The notes below the pieces were generated by a model. The model was given only the letters and a program-made list of their open reading frames with translations. It was not told the origin of the DNA and searched no databases. The position numbers were made by a program, and so were the translations under genes. Below, one piece after another: positions 25,375 to 37,642 of a stretch of 64,000 nt of DNA. Numbering within the stretch: position 1 is the stretch's first letter; each line of letters begins with the position of its first letter. Source of the DNA: Papio anubis (lineage: Eukaryota > Chordata > Mammalia > Primates > Cercopithecidae); the NCBI RefSeq assembly GCF_008728515.1, contig NC_044984.1, forward strand, positions 87,777,181-87,841,180, given 5' to 3'.

Positions 25375-25672
25375 TTTACTTTTTGAGACTGAGTCTTGCT
25401 CTGTCACCCAGGCTGGGGTGCAGTGGTGCAATCTCAGATCTCATCTTGCTGTAACCTCCACTTCCCGGGTTCAAGCAATTCTCATTCCTCAGCCTCGTGA
25501 GCAGCTGGGACTATAGTTGTCTGCCACCACACCTGACTAATTTTTGTATTTTTAGTAGAGGAGGGGTTTCACCGTGTTCATCAGACTGGTCTCAAACTCC
25601 TGACCTCAAGTGATCCGCCCACCTCGGCTTCCCAAAGTGCTGGGATTACAGGCGTGAGCCACTGTGCCTGGT
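25375..25672 (-). mobile_element. Alu
   Basis: TTTTTGAGACTGAGTCTTGC to CTGTGCCTGG. Confidence 0.94.
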
Positions 25673-25794
25673 GATAGTATTTTTTAAAATTACAAAAAAC
25701 AATGCACATACATTCAGAAAATCCTCAAATTGTGTTTTTCTTCCGCTCTCACACAACAATCATAAATACAGAAGACTTCTGTGACCAAATAAGG

Positions 25795-26345
25795 GGACTT
25801 CTCCTCACCACCAATTCTGCAGCAGACACCAGCTGGGTGTCCTGGAATTCAATTCTGGTGCTATCTACCCAGAGATAGTGTGAGATCCCACAATCGAGGG
25901 CTCAGCCCCCAAGGCTGCACCCCATCCCCCACCAGTCACAAGGTCAGGCCTCTGGAACTTCTGACTGACCGGCTTCAGGTTGGGGTTTCCATGACCCTCT
26001 CTTTGGGTTCGATTAATTTGCTGGGGGCAGATCACAGAACTCAGGAAAACACTTATGTTTACTGTTTTATTATGAAGGATATTAGAAAAAATACAGATGA
26101 AGAGATATGCCAGGAGCAGTGCCCAAGGAAGGAGCACAGAGCTTCCATGCCCTCTCTGGGTTCACCGGCCTCTAAGAACCTCCATGTGTTCAGCTATCTG
26201 AGAGCTCTCTGAACCCAGTGTGTTTATGGAAACTTCATGGTGTTAGCATTCCTTCCCCCAGGGTATAGGGTGGAACCCTCTCTGGAATGAGGGTCTTAGG
26301 AACCACAATCAGAAAAGTGGGGAAAGATTACAGTCCTACCTTGGA
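25795..26345. other. Unclassified old repeat-like sequence
   Basis: GATCACAGAACTCAGGAAAACACTTATG, GATGAAGAGATATGCC and CTTCCATGCCCTCTCTGG resemble an interspersed repeat seen widely in primate genomes. I cannot name it. No gene signal. Confidence 0.4.
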
Positions 26346-26489
26346 GCAAGTGAAAGGAGGGGAAAAGGTCAAAGAGTTTCTGTTTCCTGAGGTTGGCCAG
26401 GCCCAACATAGTAACAAAATGACTGTAACATAATCTAGGATTTTTTTGATACGTGCCAGTGAAGATGTTCCTTTCAGTTTTTGGGTTTT

Positions 26490-26797
26490 GTTGTTGTTGT
26501 TTGTTTGTTTGTTTTGAGATGGAGTCTCCCTCTGTCACCCAGGCTGGAGTGCAGTGGCATGATCTCGGCTCACTGCAACCTCCACCTCCTGGGTTCAAGC
26601 AATTCTCCTGCCTCAGCCTCCCGAGTAGCTGGGATTACAGGCGCCCGCCACCACACACAGCCAATTTTTGTATTTTTAGTAGAGATGGGGTTTCACCATG
26701 GTGGCCAGGTTGATCTGGAACTCATGACCTCAGGTGATCCACCTGCCTCTGCCTCCCAAAGTCCTGAGATTACAGGCGTGAGCCACTGCGCCTGGCT
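26490..26797 (-). mobile_element. Alu with (TTG)n/(TTTG)n head
   Basis: Flanks repeat CCTTTCAGTTTTT / CCCTTCAGCTTTT. Confidence 0.95.
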
Positions 26798-27039
26798 GTC
26801 CCTTCAGCTTTTAGATAGAAGGGAGAAAGAGGTCAACTCAGATATCCAGAACCAAACTAATGAAGTTATATTGTTCTTTTCTATTTTTGATCAAATAAGT
26901 TTCTAAACAGCCATTCCAGGCTCTAATTAACAAGTGTACACAACTTGCATTCTAGCAGTGTGGCGATTCATGTCCATGTCTACAAAACATATGAAACACC
27001 CTCTTCTCCTCTCATTCTTCCTCTCCCCAGTTTTCCTAA

Positions 27040-27430
27040 TGGTTTACAACTTACTATTTTAAGCACTTACAGAAAATTTCAAAAAATGCAAAAAAAAAAA
27101 AAAAAAAAAAAATGCAACCGCAACCATATCTCAACTATGACAATAATCAACTAATGGCCAATCTAGCTTCCTTCACACTCCTACTCATTTTCCTTGCCCC
27201 AACCACCTAGATTTTTCTTAAGGAAATCCTAACCATCATAGTACTGCAGTTGCAAATATTTTAGTACATATTGCTTAAAAGATAAGGACTCCTTGTTTTG
27301 AACATCATCACACTGCCCCAGAAGCAACAATAGATGCTTAATATCATCACATATTCAGTGTTCACATTCCCTAATTGTCCTTACAAATGTCCTCTTAAAA
27401 ATCTTTGCTTGCCTATTGGGAAAAATTAGT
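27040..27430 (+). mobile_element. Old L1M/L1ME-like fragment
   Basis: AAGATAAGGACTCCTTGTTTT through TTCCCTAATTGTCCTTACAAAT resembles an L1M 3' region. It contains an A24 run at about 27090-27113. Confidence 0.45.
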
Positions 27431-27464
27431 CATATTAAACAATTGTTTGAAAGTTTGTTGTTTG

Positions 27465-28430
27465 GGGCTGGGTGTGGTGGCACACCTATAATCCCAGCAC
27501 TTTGGGAGGCTGAGGCAGACAGATCACTTGAGGCCAGGAGTTGGAGACCAGCCTGGCCAATATGGTGAAACCCCATCTCCACTAAAAATACAAAAATTAG
27601 TTGGATGTGGTGGCACACACCTGTAATCTCAGCTACTTGGGAGGCTGAGGCAGGAGAATCACTTGAACCTGGGAGGCAGAGGTTGTGGTGAGCCAAGAGG
27701 ATGCCATTGCACTCCAGCCTGAGTAACAGAGTGAGGCTCTGTCTCAAAAAAATAAGGTCTGTTTGAATCTGCATCAAAACAAGGTCCCAGCTAGGCACAG
27801 TGGCTTACACCTGTATTCCCAGAACTTTGGGAGGCTGAGGCAGGAGGACCACTAGAGCCCAGGAGTTTGAGACCAGTCTGGGCAACATGGCGAAACCCCA
27901 TCTCTACCAAAAATACAAAAATTAGCGCTGGGCATGCTGGTGCATGTCTGTAGTCCCAGCTACAGTTCCAGGCTGAGAAGGAGGGAGGATCGCTTGAGCC
28001 TGGTAGGCAGAAGTTGCAGTGAGGCATGATCAAGACTATTGCTCCATCCAGCCTGGGCAACAGAGTGAGACCCTGTCTCAAAAACAAATGCACAAGGGCT
28101 GGATGTGGTGGCTCATGCCTGTAATCCCAACACTTTGAGAGGCCAAGGTGGGTGGATCACCTGAGGTCAGGAGTTCGAGACCAGCCTGGCCAACATGGTG
28201 AAACCCCTGTCTCTACTAAAACAAACAAACAAACAAAAAATACAAAAAAAAAATTAGCCAGGCGTGGAGGCAGGCACCTGTAATCCCAGCTACTCGGGAG
28301 GCTGAGGCAGGAAAATCGCTTGAACCCAGAAGCTAGAGTTGCAGAGAGCTGAGATCGTGCCATTGCACTCCAGCCTGGGCAACAAGAGTGAAACTCCGTC
28401 TCAAACAAACAAACAAACAAACAAATCCCC
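27465..28430 (+). mobile_element. Three sense Alus in a row
   Basis: 27465-27758, 27787-28087 and 28096-28430; the third has an (AAAC)n inside and an (AAAC)n tail. Confidence 0.93.
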
Positions 28431-29942
28431 AAAAAACCAATGTCCATTTATTGTGATAATTAGCATGCCTCTTATGGGCAACATTGTCCTTTTTTAGCCT
28501 TTGCCCGCAAATAAAAAAATTGTTATGTAGCAAAAACAACCATTTCCAGATGATGCAAGAGTTCAAAATGCTGCTCTGAAGAAGTCTATGAAAATGTCAA
28601 GTCATGCCTTTGCGAGGAGATAACTACTTGGCATATACCTTTCCCTGAATGATAAAGAAGGAAAGAAAAAATGTACTTCCAGTAAACATATTCATTAGCC
28701 ACAGAGAGCTGCATATAAACATGATGCTTGCAAAAATGTTCTGCAGTAAATGGGAATTGAGAAAAATAGGTAATAAGTTGTAAATCTGAAAATCATTTCT
28801 TTATTTCAATGAAAGAGAAGTTTATAAACAGTCAAACCAGAAGGTCTGCTTTTAAAGTTTTGCAAATGCTGGTCAGATTGATTAGTCCTTTTTCAAATTT
28901 TTAATCCTAAAGCTTTTTAATTTACGGCTTTTTAATTTTCAGTTTGCTTACTCCATTCTTTTGTAAGAGAAAAAAATTCACTTTAGATTAAGTAAAATTG
29001 TAATCAAGACTTCTACTTCCATTTCTCACCTTACGAGCTTATCTTCTGGATCCACCCCCTTAAAAAACAAAGTTCCCCTTTCATTTAAAAATTAAAGGAA
29101 CTCCTGGGTTAGTATCTAACACATACAAACTAATAATTACCATGTAATAGAAGCAACAGGACAAGCTCACAGTAATATAATGCAGGAGGTAAAAACTTGG
29201 GCAGCATACAAAGAAGGCTGCCCCGTTTCTTAGTCTGTAAATGGGGACAATAAATAGTAGCTGCCTCATAAGGCTGATGCTGGGATCAGTCAAATGAGAT
29301 CATGCAAAGCACCCAGCACTGGTTAACACTCAATAAAGAATAGCCATTATGATCATTAGGAAGACATAGGAAAAGACTTTTGTCATTGTCACAGTTTTAT
29401 CTTGAAAAGGAACTTACTGTATGGTAACATTCTGAGTCAGTTGCAAGAGAAAGCAACAAGTGTCCTGCATTGCTGAGGATCCTGCCTCCTCCAAGATACC
29501 CTGATAACATTGTTAAAATACCGTGAGGGAGAAAAGTATCCTATTCATCCAATGTTAAACTGTTTCCTTTTCTGAAAGTTAGAAATAGATGAAAATAGCA
29601 TAAGAAATAACTCTGTATAAAGTAAGCTCTAGGTAAGACAATATTGTGGTAAGTGAACTAAACAAAGATTAATCTGAAATTGGACTCTGATCCCCAAGTG
29701 AACCAGCCGGTGTAGCCCAGTCTTTACTGGATCTGAGGAGGAAAAACAAACCTGTGTCTATCTCAAGCGTGATCTGGCTAGATATGATCTAAACTTTGAA
29801 AAGTGCCTAAGCACATTTCAGATGCATATTATGTGTTAAATACTAAGCAGGGAGCTTTGAGCTGGGGCAGTGCACCCTGATACTGAGGAACTGATATAGA
29901 AAAATGAACACCTAGCATTGTAATTTGTCCTTTTGCTATTCT
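28431..29942. other. Alu-free intergenic stretch
   Basis: 1.5 kb with one MIR piece; nothing else recognised. Confidence 0.5.
29223..29341 (+). mobile_element. MIR SINE fragment
   Basis: CTTAGTCTGTAAATGGGGACAATAA, GCTGCCTCATAAGG and CACCCAGCACTGG. Confidence 0.7.
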
Positions 29943-29943
29943 C

Positions 29944-29982
<39 letters not shown>

Positions 29983-30286
29983 CTTACTTACTTACTTACT
30001 TTTTGAGACAGAGTCTCACTCTGTGGCCCAGGTTAGAGTGCAGTGGTGCAATCTTGGCTCACTGCAACCTCCGGCTCCTGGTTCGAGCGATTCTCCTGCT
30101 TCAGCCTCCCGAGTACCTGGGATTACAGGCCCATGCCCCCACACCCAGCTAATTTTTATATTTTTAGTAGAGACGGGGTTTTGCCATGTTGGCTAGGCTG
30201 GTCTCAAACTCCTTACCTCAGGTGATCCACCTGCCTCGGCCTCCCAAAGTGCTGAGATTATAGGCGTGAGCCACCACGCCCAGCCT
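29943..30286 (-). mobile_element. Alu with (TTTA)n(TTAC)n head
   Basis: The tail has become about 60 bp of TTTA then TTAC units; flanks repeat CTATTCTCT(T/C)A. Confidence 0.95.
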
Positions 30287-30569
30287 ATTCTCTCATTTTA
30301 GTCAAATAAGTTTCCTTTTCTGTTAGATCTCTCCCCAGTAATTGCAAAAACCAACCAAATAAATAAGTACGGGAGAGAGGTGGTTATTTATATTATGAAA
30401 GCATTCTGCAGTTTAATTCATTGCAGAATCTAAGATCCTTCCCTCCACAGTGTTAAAATCCAGAGCCCTCTCAATTACTCTTCCACACTTTGAGGAAAAG
30501 GAAGAGAGGGAGAGATCTCCAGTGGAAATTTCCTTGTTAATAACATCTTATGTTTCTCTAAATGTTTTG

Positions 30570-30700
30570 CAGTTTCAAAGCACTTTCAGACTCACTCTGG
30601 TATCTTAGTTAAGCCTTGTACCAGATGTCATAAATCATATTATGTTCATTTAAGAGGTAAGAAAAGACAAGGCTCAGAGATGAAGCAAATATCAATGGTA
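30570..30700 (-). mobile_element. MIR-like fragment
   Basis: CAAAGCACTTTCAGACTCACT then AAGACAAGGCTCAGAGATG; weak. Confidence 0.35.
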
Positions 30701-31135
30701 GTAATTAGTTATATATATAACTAATATATACTGTTTTTTATATACATAACATATATATAGAGAGAGCGAGTATATTTGTAGTAATTGGTACATGCGAGAC
30801 CTGAAGCCAAGATTTTAAAACCAAGTCCAGTGGCCAAGAAGCTGAAGCAAGTGGCTCACACTCACTGACTTGGTGCTGCTGTTTTTCCTCCCTTCTGTGA
30901 TTTGGTTCCAAGCATCTTCCCTTTTGTTCTCAGTTAATTCTGATGCATGCCTTCCCTCATGTAATTAATAAATGGGAAAGACTTGAGTGAACAAATATTC
31001 AGCCAACTAGTATTTATTCAGCAACAACTAGAAGCCAGATCTTTGAAGGGTTTTAAACAAAGGAAATGGAATCTCTTGTCATTTAAAAAGACCATAGTAA
31101 AAATAAAAATAAAAAATAAAAAAGACCATAGTGAG

Positions 31136-31402
31136 GATGGTGCAGTGGCTCACACCTGTAATCCCAGCAGGTTGGGATGCTGAGGTGGGCAGACTGCCTG
31201 AGTTCAGGAGTTCGAGACCAGCCTGGGCAACATGGTGAAACTCCATCTCTACTAAAAAATCCACAAACTAACCAGGCATGGTGGCGTGCAACTGTGGTGG
31301 TTACAGCTAGTCAGGAGGCTGAGGCAGGAGAATCCCTTGAGCCTGGGAGGTGGAGGCTGCAGTGAGCTGAGACGGCGCCATTGCAATCCAGCCTGTGCAA
31401 CC
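31136..31402 (+). mobile_element. Alu without A tail
   Basis: GATGGTGCAGTGGCTCACACC to CAGCCTGTGCAACC. A 12-bp AAAAGACCATAG repeat lies upstream around an (AAAAT)n stretch. Confidence 0.9.
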
Positions 31403-31739
31403 AAGCCAGGATTAATAACTTTATTGATGTGAACCAATTATCCAAAACTAATAATCACATATTAGCCATAATGGCGTTCCCAGCTAGATGTGTTCTGCCT
31501 GTGTTTGTAAATCCTGGATATAAATTTCAAGTGCCTTCAATAAGAAATCATTGACTTGGAAAACATCTCTGCGTAGTCTTGATAAGATTTCTAAATGTGG
31601 TGAAGCCTCATTCTTCAAATTATTTATTCAACACTAACTCATTCTACAAACATATCTGTTGGGCTCTGGGAGCAACAAGATGAGTTAGATGCAGCAGTCC
31701 CAAATCTAAAGGAGGTTGGAGACTAAAAAGGAAAGACCA

Positions 31740-32440
31740 GTGCCTGCTCTGAGCTCTCCAAGAGTCTCCAGCCTCTCAGTCAGGCTTTACAGCCCCCTCT
31801 GCCAGAGGCGGAACCAGCTTCCCTCCGCTCTGCAGCCACACTGGCCTTTTCTTTCATTTCTGAGAACTCTCCTCACTCCGTCCCACTTTGGGCTCTGCAG
31901 AAATCCCAGTTCCCTTTGCCTTGAAAGCTCTTGGTCAATGTAGCTCCTCCTCCTTCAGCTCCCAGCTCCTGCCTTGCTGCCCCAATAACCTTTTTCTGAC
32001 TGCACATCCGGTCAAATCTCCGTCTGAAACCCTCTACTACCTTAGACCCCATTACATTTGTAGTTTTACGTGTACACTTGTGATCATTTAATATCTGACG
32101 GTTTGCTCTCAGGTGCCTACGCTCCTGGAGAGGCACGGGCTGACTGGTTTTGTTAGATGCCAGTGCCTGGCACACAATAGGCCCTCCAGGGGTGAAAAAC
32201 CAACCAATCAAGTCAGGACCCAAGCAACCTGGGCCTCCGTGGAAGGGCAGGATGGCCTGAGTTTGGGTTTCTCTTGAGTTACCTTAAGACCAGGCCTCCT
32301 GGCTCCTATCTTAGCCCTTCTAACACTCTGAAGTGTAGAGGTTGTTTGTTCCAAGTCCCCAAGGGACTGTAAGCTCCCTGATATCAGAAATCCCATTATA
32401 TTTTACTGCTGTGGCCCCAGCATCCAGCTGTACTGTTACT
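31740..32440 (+). mobile_element. L2-like fragments upstream of NUDT4
   Basis: GCCAGTGCCTGGCACACAATAGG at about 32158 and ACTGTAAGCTCCCTGATATC with CTGTGGCCCCAGCATCCAG at about 32367 are two L2 3'-end phrases. 31740-32150 is probably the body of the first. Confidence 0.5.
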
Positions 32441-33019
32441 TAGCAAGAGATCCACATGAAAACCATTTCGCAACTATTAGCCATTGCCAGTATTAATACT
32501 TTCCGGAAGGTAGCACAAAGTGGGGGATGTTATCGATAGCTTCAAAGAAATGTTTAAGCTAGAGTTGACTCTTTAAAAAAATACAAGCCATCCCCAACCA
32601 AATATTAAAAATACAAATACAAAAAAAAAAAAAAAAAAAGGAAATTTGTCTGCTCCTCATTTGTGAAAACAAAGAAAAAAAAACCACTTAACGTCTTAAC
32701 CTTTCTAGGCCTTCACTCTCGCCTCTCCCCGCGCTACACGGGCGAATTCTGGACGTATCTACACAGTCACCGCGGAGTCTGCAATCGTCGCAAAGTCCCC
32801 TGGCATTTCCTGGCCAGGCTGCAACTTTGGTGAGGGTGTATGTAGTTACAACCCCTGTAGTGGAGCTGGTATTTAGGGTCCTCATTGGCAAAGTCGAGGG
32901 TATCAGCAGGGAGGGAGGGGACCTTGGCTTCTTTCCATTCACTGGCATGTTTCCGGGGCACGGTCATCCCACGCTGGACTCCAGAGTCAGTCCCAGGGCC
33001 TCGCCGAACTCGAGCCCTG

Positions 33020-33185
33020 GAGCGCGCGCGGCCCCGCCCACCCGGCGGCCGAGGCCCCGCCCCTACCTCCCCCGCCCCACCCACCCGCCCCATTGCAACG
33101 GTCTCTGCACGCAGGCGCAGTGGCGCGCGGGGGAGGCGGGGCGCGTGTGGGCCTCACTTAAACAGTAGCGGAGGGGGCGGCGCGC
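33020..33185 (+). promoter_or_regulatory. NUDT4: Likely NUDT4 core promoter with GC boxes
   Basis: Several Sp/KLF-type GC boxes lie close together: CCCCGCCC near 33032 and 33055, CCCGCCCC near 33071, and GGGGGCGG near 33173. No good TATA box is visible. CACGCAGGCGCAG at about 33109 only partly resembles an NRF1 site. The start of transcription is inferred to lie around 33150-33250 and cannot be fixed from sequence. Confidence 0.5.
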
Positions 33186-33316
33186 GGTCGCCACGGCGCT
33201 GCTGCTCAGTGGGAGCGGGTCTTCGCGCAACTGTCTCCGCGTGGCGCGCGCCTCGAGCCGCCCTTCCCCTGGCGGCTGCGGCCGGAGGGAGCGGAGGCGA
33301 GCGGGAGTCGGGCTCC

Positions 33317-33379
33317 ATGGAGAGCGGCGGACACCCGGGCAGAGGCGGAGCCTTCATCTCGGCACCCGGGCTCCAGTGA
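33317..33379 (+). CDS. Upstream ORF in the NUDT4 leader (20 codons)
   Basis: The only ATG between the GC-box region and the main start (ATG 33317, TGA 33377-33379) opens a 20-codon frame. It has G at +4 but T at -3, so a moderate context. It ends about 200 nt before the main ATG, which leaves room for reinitiation. It matters only if transcription starts upstream of 33317, as the position of the GC boxes suggests. The peptide is Gly-rich and resembles nothing I know. Confidence 0.4.
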   Translation: MESGGHPGRGGAFISAPGLQ

Positions 33380-33554
33380 CCCGCGCTAGCGTCCCGTCCC
33401 GCCCGCGTCAGAGCGGCCGCCGGCCCCGGGACTGACCGGCCTCGCCGCACCTCCCGCACTGACCAGCGCTCCCGGCGCCCCTGCGCCCGACTCGCCCTCG
33501 CCCCCACTCCCCGGCGGGGTGGCGGCGGCCGGGCCCCCGCAGCGGCGGCCGGAG

Positions 33555-33569
33555 CAGCAGCAGCAGCAG
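33555..33569 (+). repeat. (CAG)5 just before the NUDT4 start codon
   Basis: Five perfect CAG units in the leader, in frame with the downstream ATG, 12 nt before it. Confidence 0.9.
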
Positions 33570-33581
33570 GAGCCTGCCTCT

Positions 33582-33680
33582 ATGATGAAGTTCAAGCCCA
33601 ACCAGACGCGGACCTACGACCGCGAGGGCTTCAAGAAGCGGGCGGCGTGCCTGTGCTTCCGGAGCGAGCAGGAGGACGAG
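33582..33680 (+). CDS. NUDT4: NUDT4 coding exon 1 (residues 1-33)
   Basis: Encodes the N-terminal 33 residues, starting MMKFKPNQTR and ending EQEDE, followed by the donor GTAGGG at 33681. The start is the first ATG of a tandem ATGATG. Its context is poor (T at -3, A at +4), while the second ATG at 33585 has A at -3. The exon ends in phase 0. It lies inside the CpG island. The reading frame stays open upstream to 33390 but without an ATG. Confidence 0.97.
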
Positions 33681-36600
33681 GTAGGGCGCCCAGCGGCGCA
33701 CGCTGCCCTCCGGAGCGCCGGGGTCTGGGGCCCGGGTGCTTCCCCTCCCTCCCCGCCCGGGCGCAGGCTGAGGGGCTGGGAGGGATTAGCCCCCTTCCTC
33801 CCTCCCTCCTTTCCTCCCTCCCTTCTTCCTTCCTTTCTCGGGGCTGATAGAGGAGACAAAGGGGGCTCGCCCAGCCCCACTTTCTCCATCTGGGCACTCG
33901 AGAAGGCGCCTGGTCCCCGGGAAGGTCCCGGGCCGTGTGAGTCTCGCCTAGCGGGAGTCACCATCTTAATGGTGCGAATTGAGTTGAAAGCCGGATAAAC
34001 CTCGAGTGCTCAGCGAGAGGAGGGTGGAAATGGCGTGAGTGTTGCAGCAGAGCCCTTGTGCCTCTTTTACATATTTTCCTTCCATGTTACAGCCATTTGC
34101 GGTCTCGGATTCGATCTAAGCATGTTTGTGGAGTAACAGACAGTCCTCGTGCTTGGAATTGAGGACCCCGCAGTCTAGTCTTGGCAATTCTTGTGGGTCC
34201 ATGAACCCGCTAGCTGTTGGCATAATTATGCCTCATTTTTAAAAAGGCCTTCCTTTCTTAAAGTTTTCTGACTGCAGAAAGATGGTTAGTGAAAAATGTG
34301 GAATAATGCCAAAAGGGAGACGATGGACTAGAGATGGGCAAAGCTGCCATTTTCAGACAGTAATGTACAGCTCTCAGCTTCTGTGTAAAGGGTTCTTTGC
34401 TCTCTGACTTGACATCTGGAAAGGAGCAGCCTTTCTCGTTCTAAGAGCAGTCCTTGTGTAATTTACCATCTGCATTGGGCTGAGAATGAGACCCTTGGGG
34501 TTTCCCTGGAGAGCGATTTTTACTTAATTCAGTCATATTTATTTAAAATGGCTCACTGTTGAAGTTTGCTTAGGGCAATAGTAGCCTTTTGGTATTGCCA
34601 CTCTTAAGATAAATTACACAGGTAAAAAAAAAATTAACACTCTGAGTTCTGCTTTCGTAACCAACCGTGTATAAAATACGAGGCTAAGGCTGGAGATGGG
34701 AATTTAATGGCTTCCTTACTGCTGGTCCCTATGTAGTTGTGATGAGTATTACTTAGAATACACTCAGTGGCTTAGTTCTTGTTATGTTAACAAAACGTTC
34801 TCGAAATTTGCCCTTCAAACCCTTGTTTTGCCTTTATTTTTTTTTTTTTGAAAAGAAACCAAGCCCTTTAGATGGGTTGCTCTGTGCTCACTCGTAGCCT
34901 TTACGTGTTATACCTGAAGCAAACGAGTGTCCAGAGAAATACGGTCCCAGCCTTTGAGATGGGTCTGCTTAGGAGAGCTAGAAACTGCAAAGGGAAAGGT
35001 TATTAACTGTTACAAAGTGAATAAGTCAACAAGCATTAAGTGTGTTCTGTAAAAAAGATAAAGCCTTAGCGGAAAGGGGCCATGTTGAGGCAAAATAGTA
35101 AACTTTAAATATAAAAGAAATGATAGCCAAAAGGGATCAAGATAGGTCTAGGATCTTGTCTGGTTTTCTCAATATCGTATAATGATACTCTTAATTGAGT
35201 GCTTACCATGTGCCAGGCACTGCCAGAAGAAAACTTGTTATACATTTAATCCTTTTAACACTGGGAGGTAGTGAAGTTATTCCCATTTTATAGGTAAGGA
35301 GACCGTTGCAGAGCATAAGTACTTTCCCAAATGACACATTTAGGAAGTGGTAGAGTCAGGATTCAGTCAGGGTCCAGTCCTTACTCTTGATGGTGGGCTC
35401 TGTTTGTTGAATGACTGAGATTTTTGTGAGGCTAAGTTTGGAAGCCTTTCTGAAAGTGGCGACTGAAGTATTGCCGTAATGTGAACTTGGAATTCAGGCT
35501 TTGTAAAAATACTAGACTCTAGGGGAAAATATGAGTGATGGAAATTGAAATGATGATCTATATTGCGCTTATGGTAAAGCAAAGTCTGATAGAAGCTTTA
35601 GGAATTACTTTAGCAACAAAAATAAATGGTTATTTTTATGCGTGGATATTATTTCTACTGTAATAAATACTAAATTCATGGCCTCTAGTTGAGTCAAGAG
35701 ACCAGTGTCATTAGGTAAGGTGAAGTAGGGAGCAAGTTTTGGAGAATATATTAGAGACATCCATTGTGTAAAACTTTGTAAATCAGATAACCTGTAGGTT
35801 GAGGATCGAAGTGAGTGAGTCGTCTTGTTAGAGGATATGATCTGAGGGAAGACTCTAGAATTCTCCTTAAGTGAAATGCACAGCCAACTTTAACATCTGG
35901 TTTAGCTCTTCAGAATTTTCATTTCTGTGGTTGTGCGTGGTTGAGGCTCTATCTATTACATGATGATTACAGAATAAACTCTGTTAGCTTTCCTGGAGAT
36001 CCTATTGTTTCTCTATGAGTTTGGCTTCACTCTGTTGAAATTGCATTGCCAGACTTCCCAGGAGAGTCTAGAAAACCAGCTTGAACCCACCTCTCTAGTT
36101 AATAGGTGACAACTGTTTCCCTCTACTGGATGAAAAACACCTAGATCCTGGTTGGGAGATTTAAATATATGTTTTGTTTGAGGATGAAATGTTTATACAA
36201 ATGGAAGTAAAAGAGTAATTGCAATTTGACCCCAAAAAAGCTATGTGGCGCTCCCATCTGGCTGTTCCTGTACTGAAGTTCTCAGTAAGTTTCTACTTTA
36301 GAACAGATTGTTCTAGGAAAGAAGATTGTTCTAACAGCAGAGTTATTCTTTTAAGGTGGCTTTTTATATATTAAATATTTTCCATTTTATCTTCTTCTGC
36401 TCTGTAGGGTAAATACGTATTAGTATTTGTTTAGGAAGAAATTAGGTAGCAGAAGTAACCTATCCCAAGGTCACAGAAGCTGGCAGATCCTTTTGAGCTC
36501 TGGTCCTTTGTTTCTAAATGTTTTGTTTATTTGACCTACCTCCCCAGCTAGTTATTTCTGTGGGGAAGCACCCTTAGTTTTGGCAGCTGGACTTCTAGAC

Positions 36601-37583
36601 AGGCCCACAACTAATTGCCCTGTAGAGTAGCTGGGTACTGTGCTTGTACAGTGAAAGATGACAGTGCTTTTACAAATAGGTAATCAGAAATGGATTCTGT
36701 TGAATGTATTTGCATATATGATCGTTTAAAAGGGGATGAAGAGATGAGATCTTAGCTCCTAAGAAACATTCTATAGGGGAAGTTTGGATAAGTGATCAAT
36801 GGAAAGGGAAATAAAGTAAGGGAAAAGTGTGGTCGGGTATTCTGGGGTTAAGATCCAATGTGAGTCATTTGGAGTTGGATGTGGATGACTGGGAAAGGAG
36901 GGACCACTCATCTCAAATAGAACAAGACTTGGGGCTGTGGTAGATTTGGCTGCAGCTTAGGGATGGCATAGGATAAGTAATAGTTGAAATATGCAACACT
37001 TTAAATGTAAGGTTGAGAAATTGCTACACAAGAAAGGAACTCTTAGTTTTGAACAAAGAACATTTAGATATTAGATGTATTCAAGCTTGAGAGTGATCTG
37101 GCAGCAAAATAGGTTTGGACTGCTAAGGGGAGAAGTAGAATGACTTGATCCTGGGTGGAATCCAGACATACTTGCAAGAGAGGCATTAACAGATCAGTCT
37201 TAAGGACTAACCACTACAGGCCAGGCGGGCGGATCACCTGAAGTCAAGTGTTCGAGACCAGCCTGGCCAGTATGGCGAAACCCTCTACTAAAAATAGAAA
37301 ATACAAAAAGTAGCCGGGCGTGGTGGCATGTGCCTGTAATCCAGCTACTCAGGAGGCTGAAGCATGAGAATCACTTGAACCTGGGAGGCGGAGGTTGCAG
37401 TGAGCCAGATCATGCTTTTGCACTCTAGCCTGGCCAACAGAGCAAGACCCTGTCTCCAAAAAAAAAAAAAAAAAGACAAGAAAAGAAAACTAACCACTGC
37501 TCTTCCATAGAACTTGCTGCCCTAATTAGCTTTTAAGCTCTATGAGCCAGGGGCTGTCTTCTATAGATAGTCTGCTATAATGC

Positions 37584-37642
<59 letters not shown>

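Larger units (their letters stand above)
32950..34000. promoter_or_regulatory. NUDT4: CpG island spanning NUDT4 promoter, exon 1 and start of intron 1
   Basis: About 1 kb of GC-rich sequence with many CpG pairs, in sharp contrast to the AT-rich surroundings. It covers the leader and the first coding exon. A pyrimidine-rich stretch at about 33797-33838 lies in the intronic part. This is the usual unmethylated promoter type of a broadly expressed gene. Confidence 0.85.
34001..37216. other. Alu-free start of intron 1
   Basis: Mostly unique sequence with two MIR pieces. Candidate place for intronic control elements of NUDT4, but no specific site can be named. Confidence 0.5.

Noticed and set aside
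29943..30001. CRISPR-like or other spaced repeat array
   Set aside because: Simple TTTA/TTAC microsatellite from an Alu tail; the organism is a primate.
32885..33379. 164-codon sense frame upstream of NUDT4 exon 1
   Set aside because: Low-complexity Arg/Pro/Ala/Gly translation of the CpG island that crosses the probable transcription start; only its last 20 codons (from ATG 33317) are kept as a uORF.
33154..33507. 117-codon antisense frame over the NUDT4 leader, and similar frames at 33386-33964
   Set aside because: GC-rich CpG-island composition lacks stop codons; no conserved domain, and the sense strand holds the real exon.
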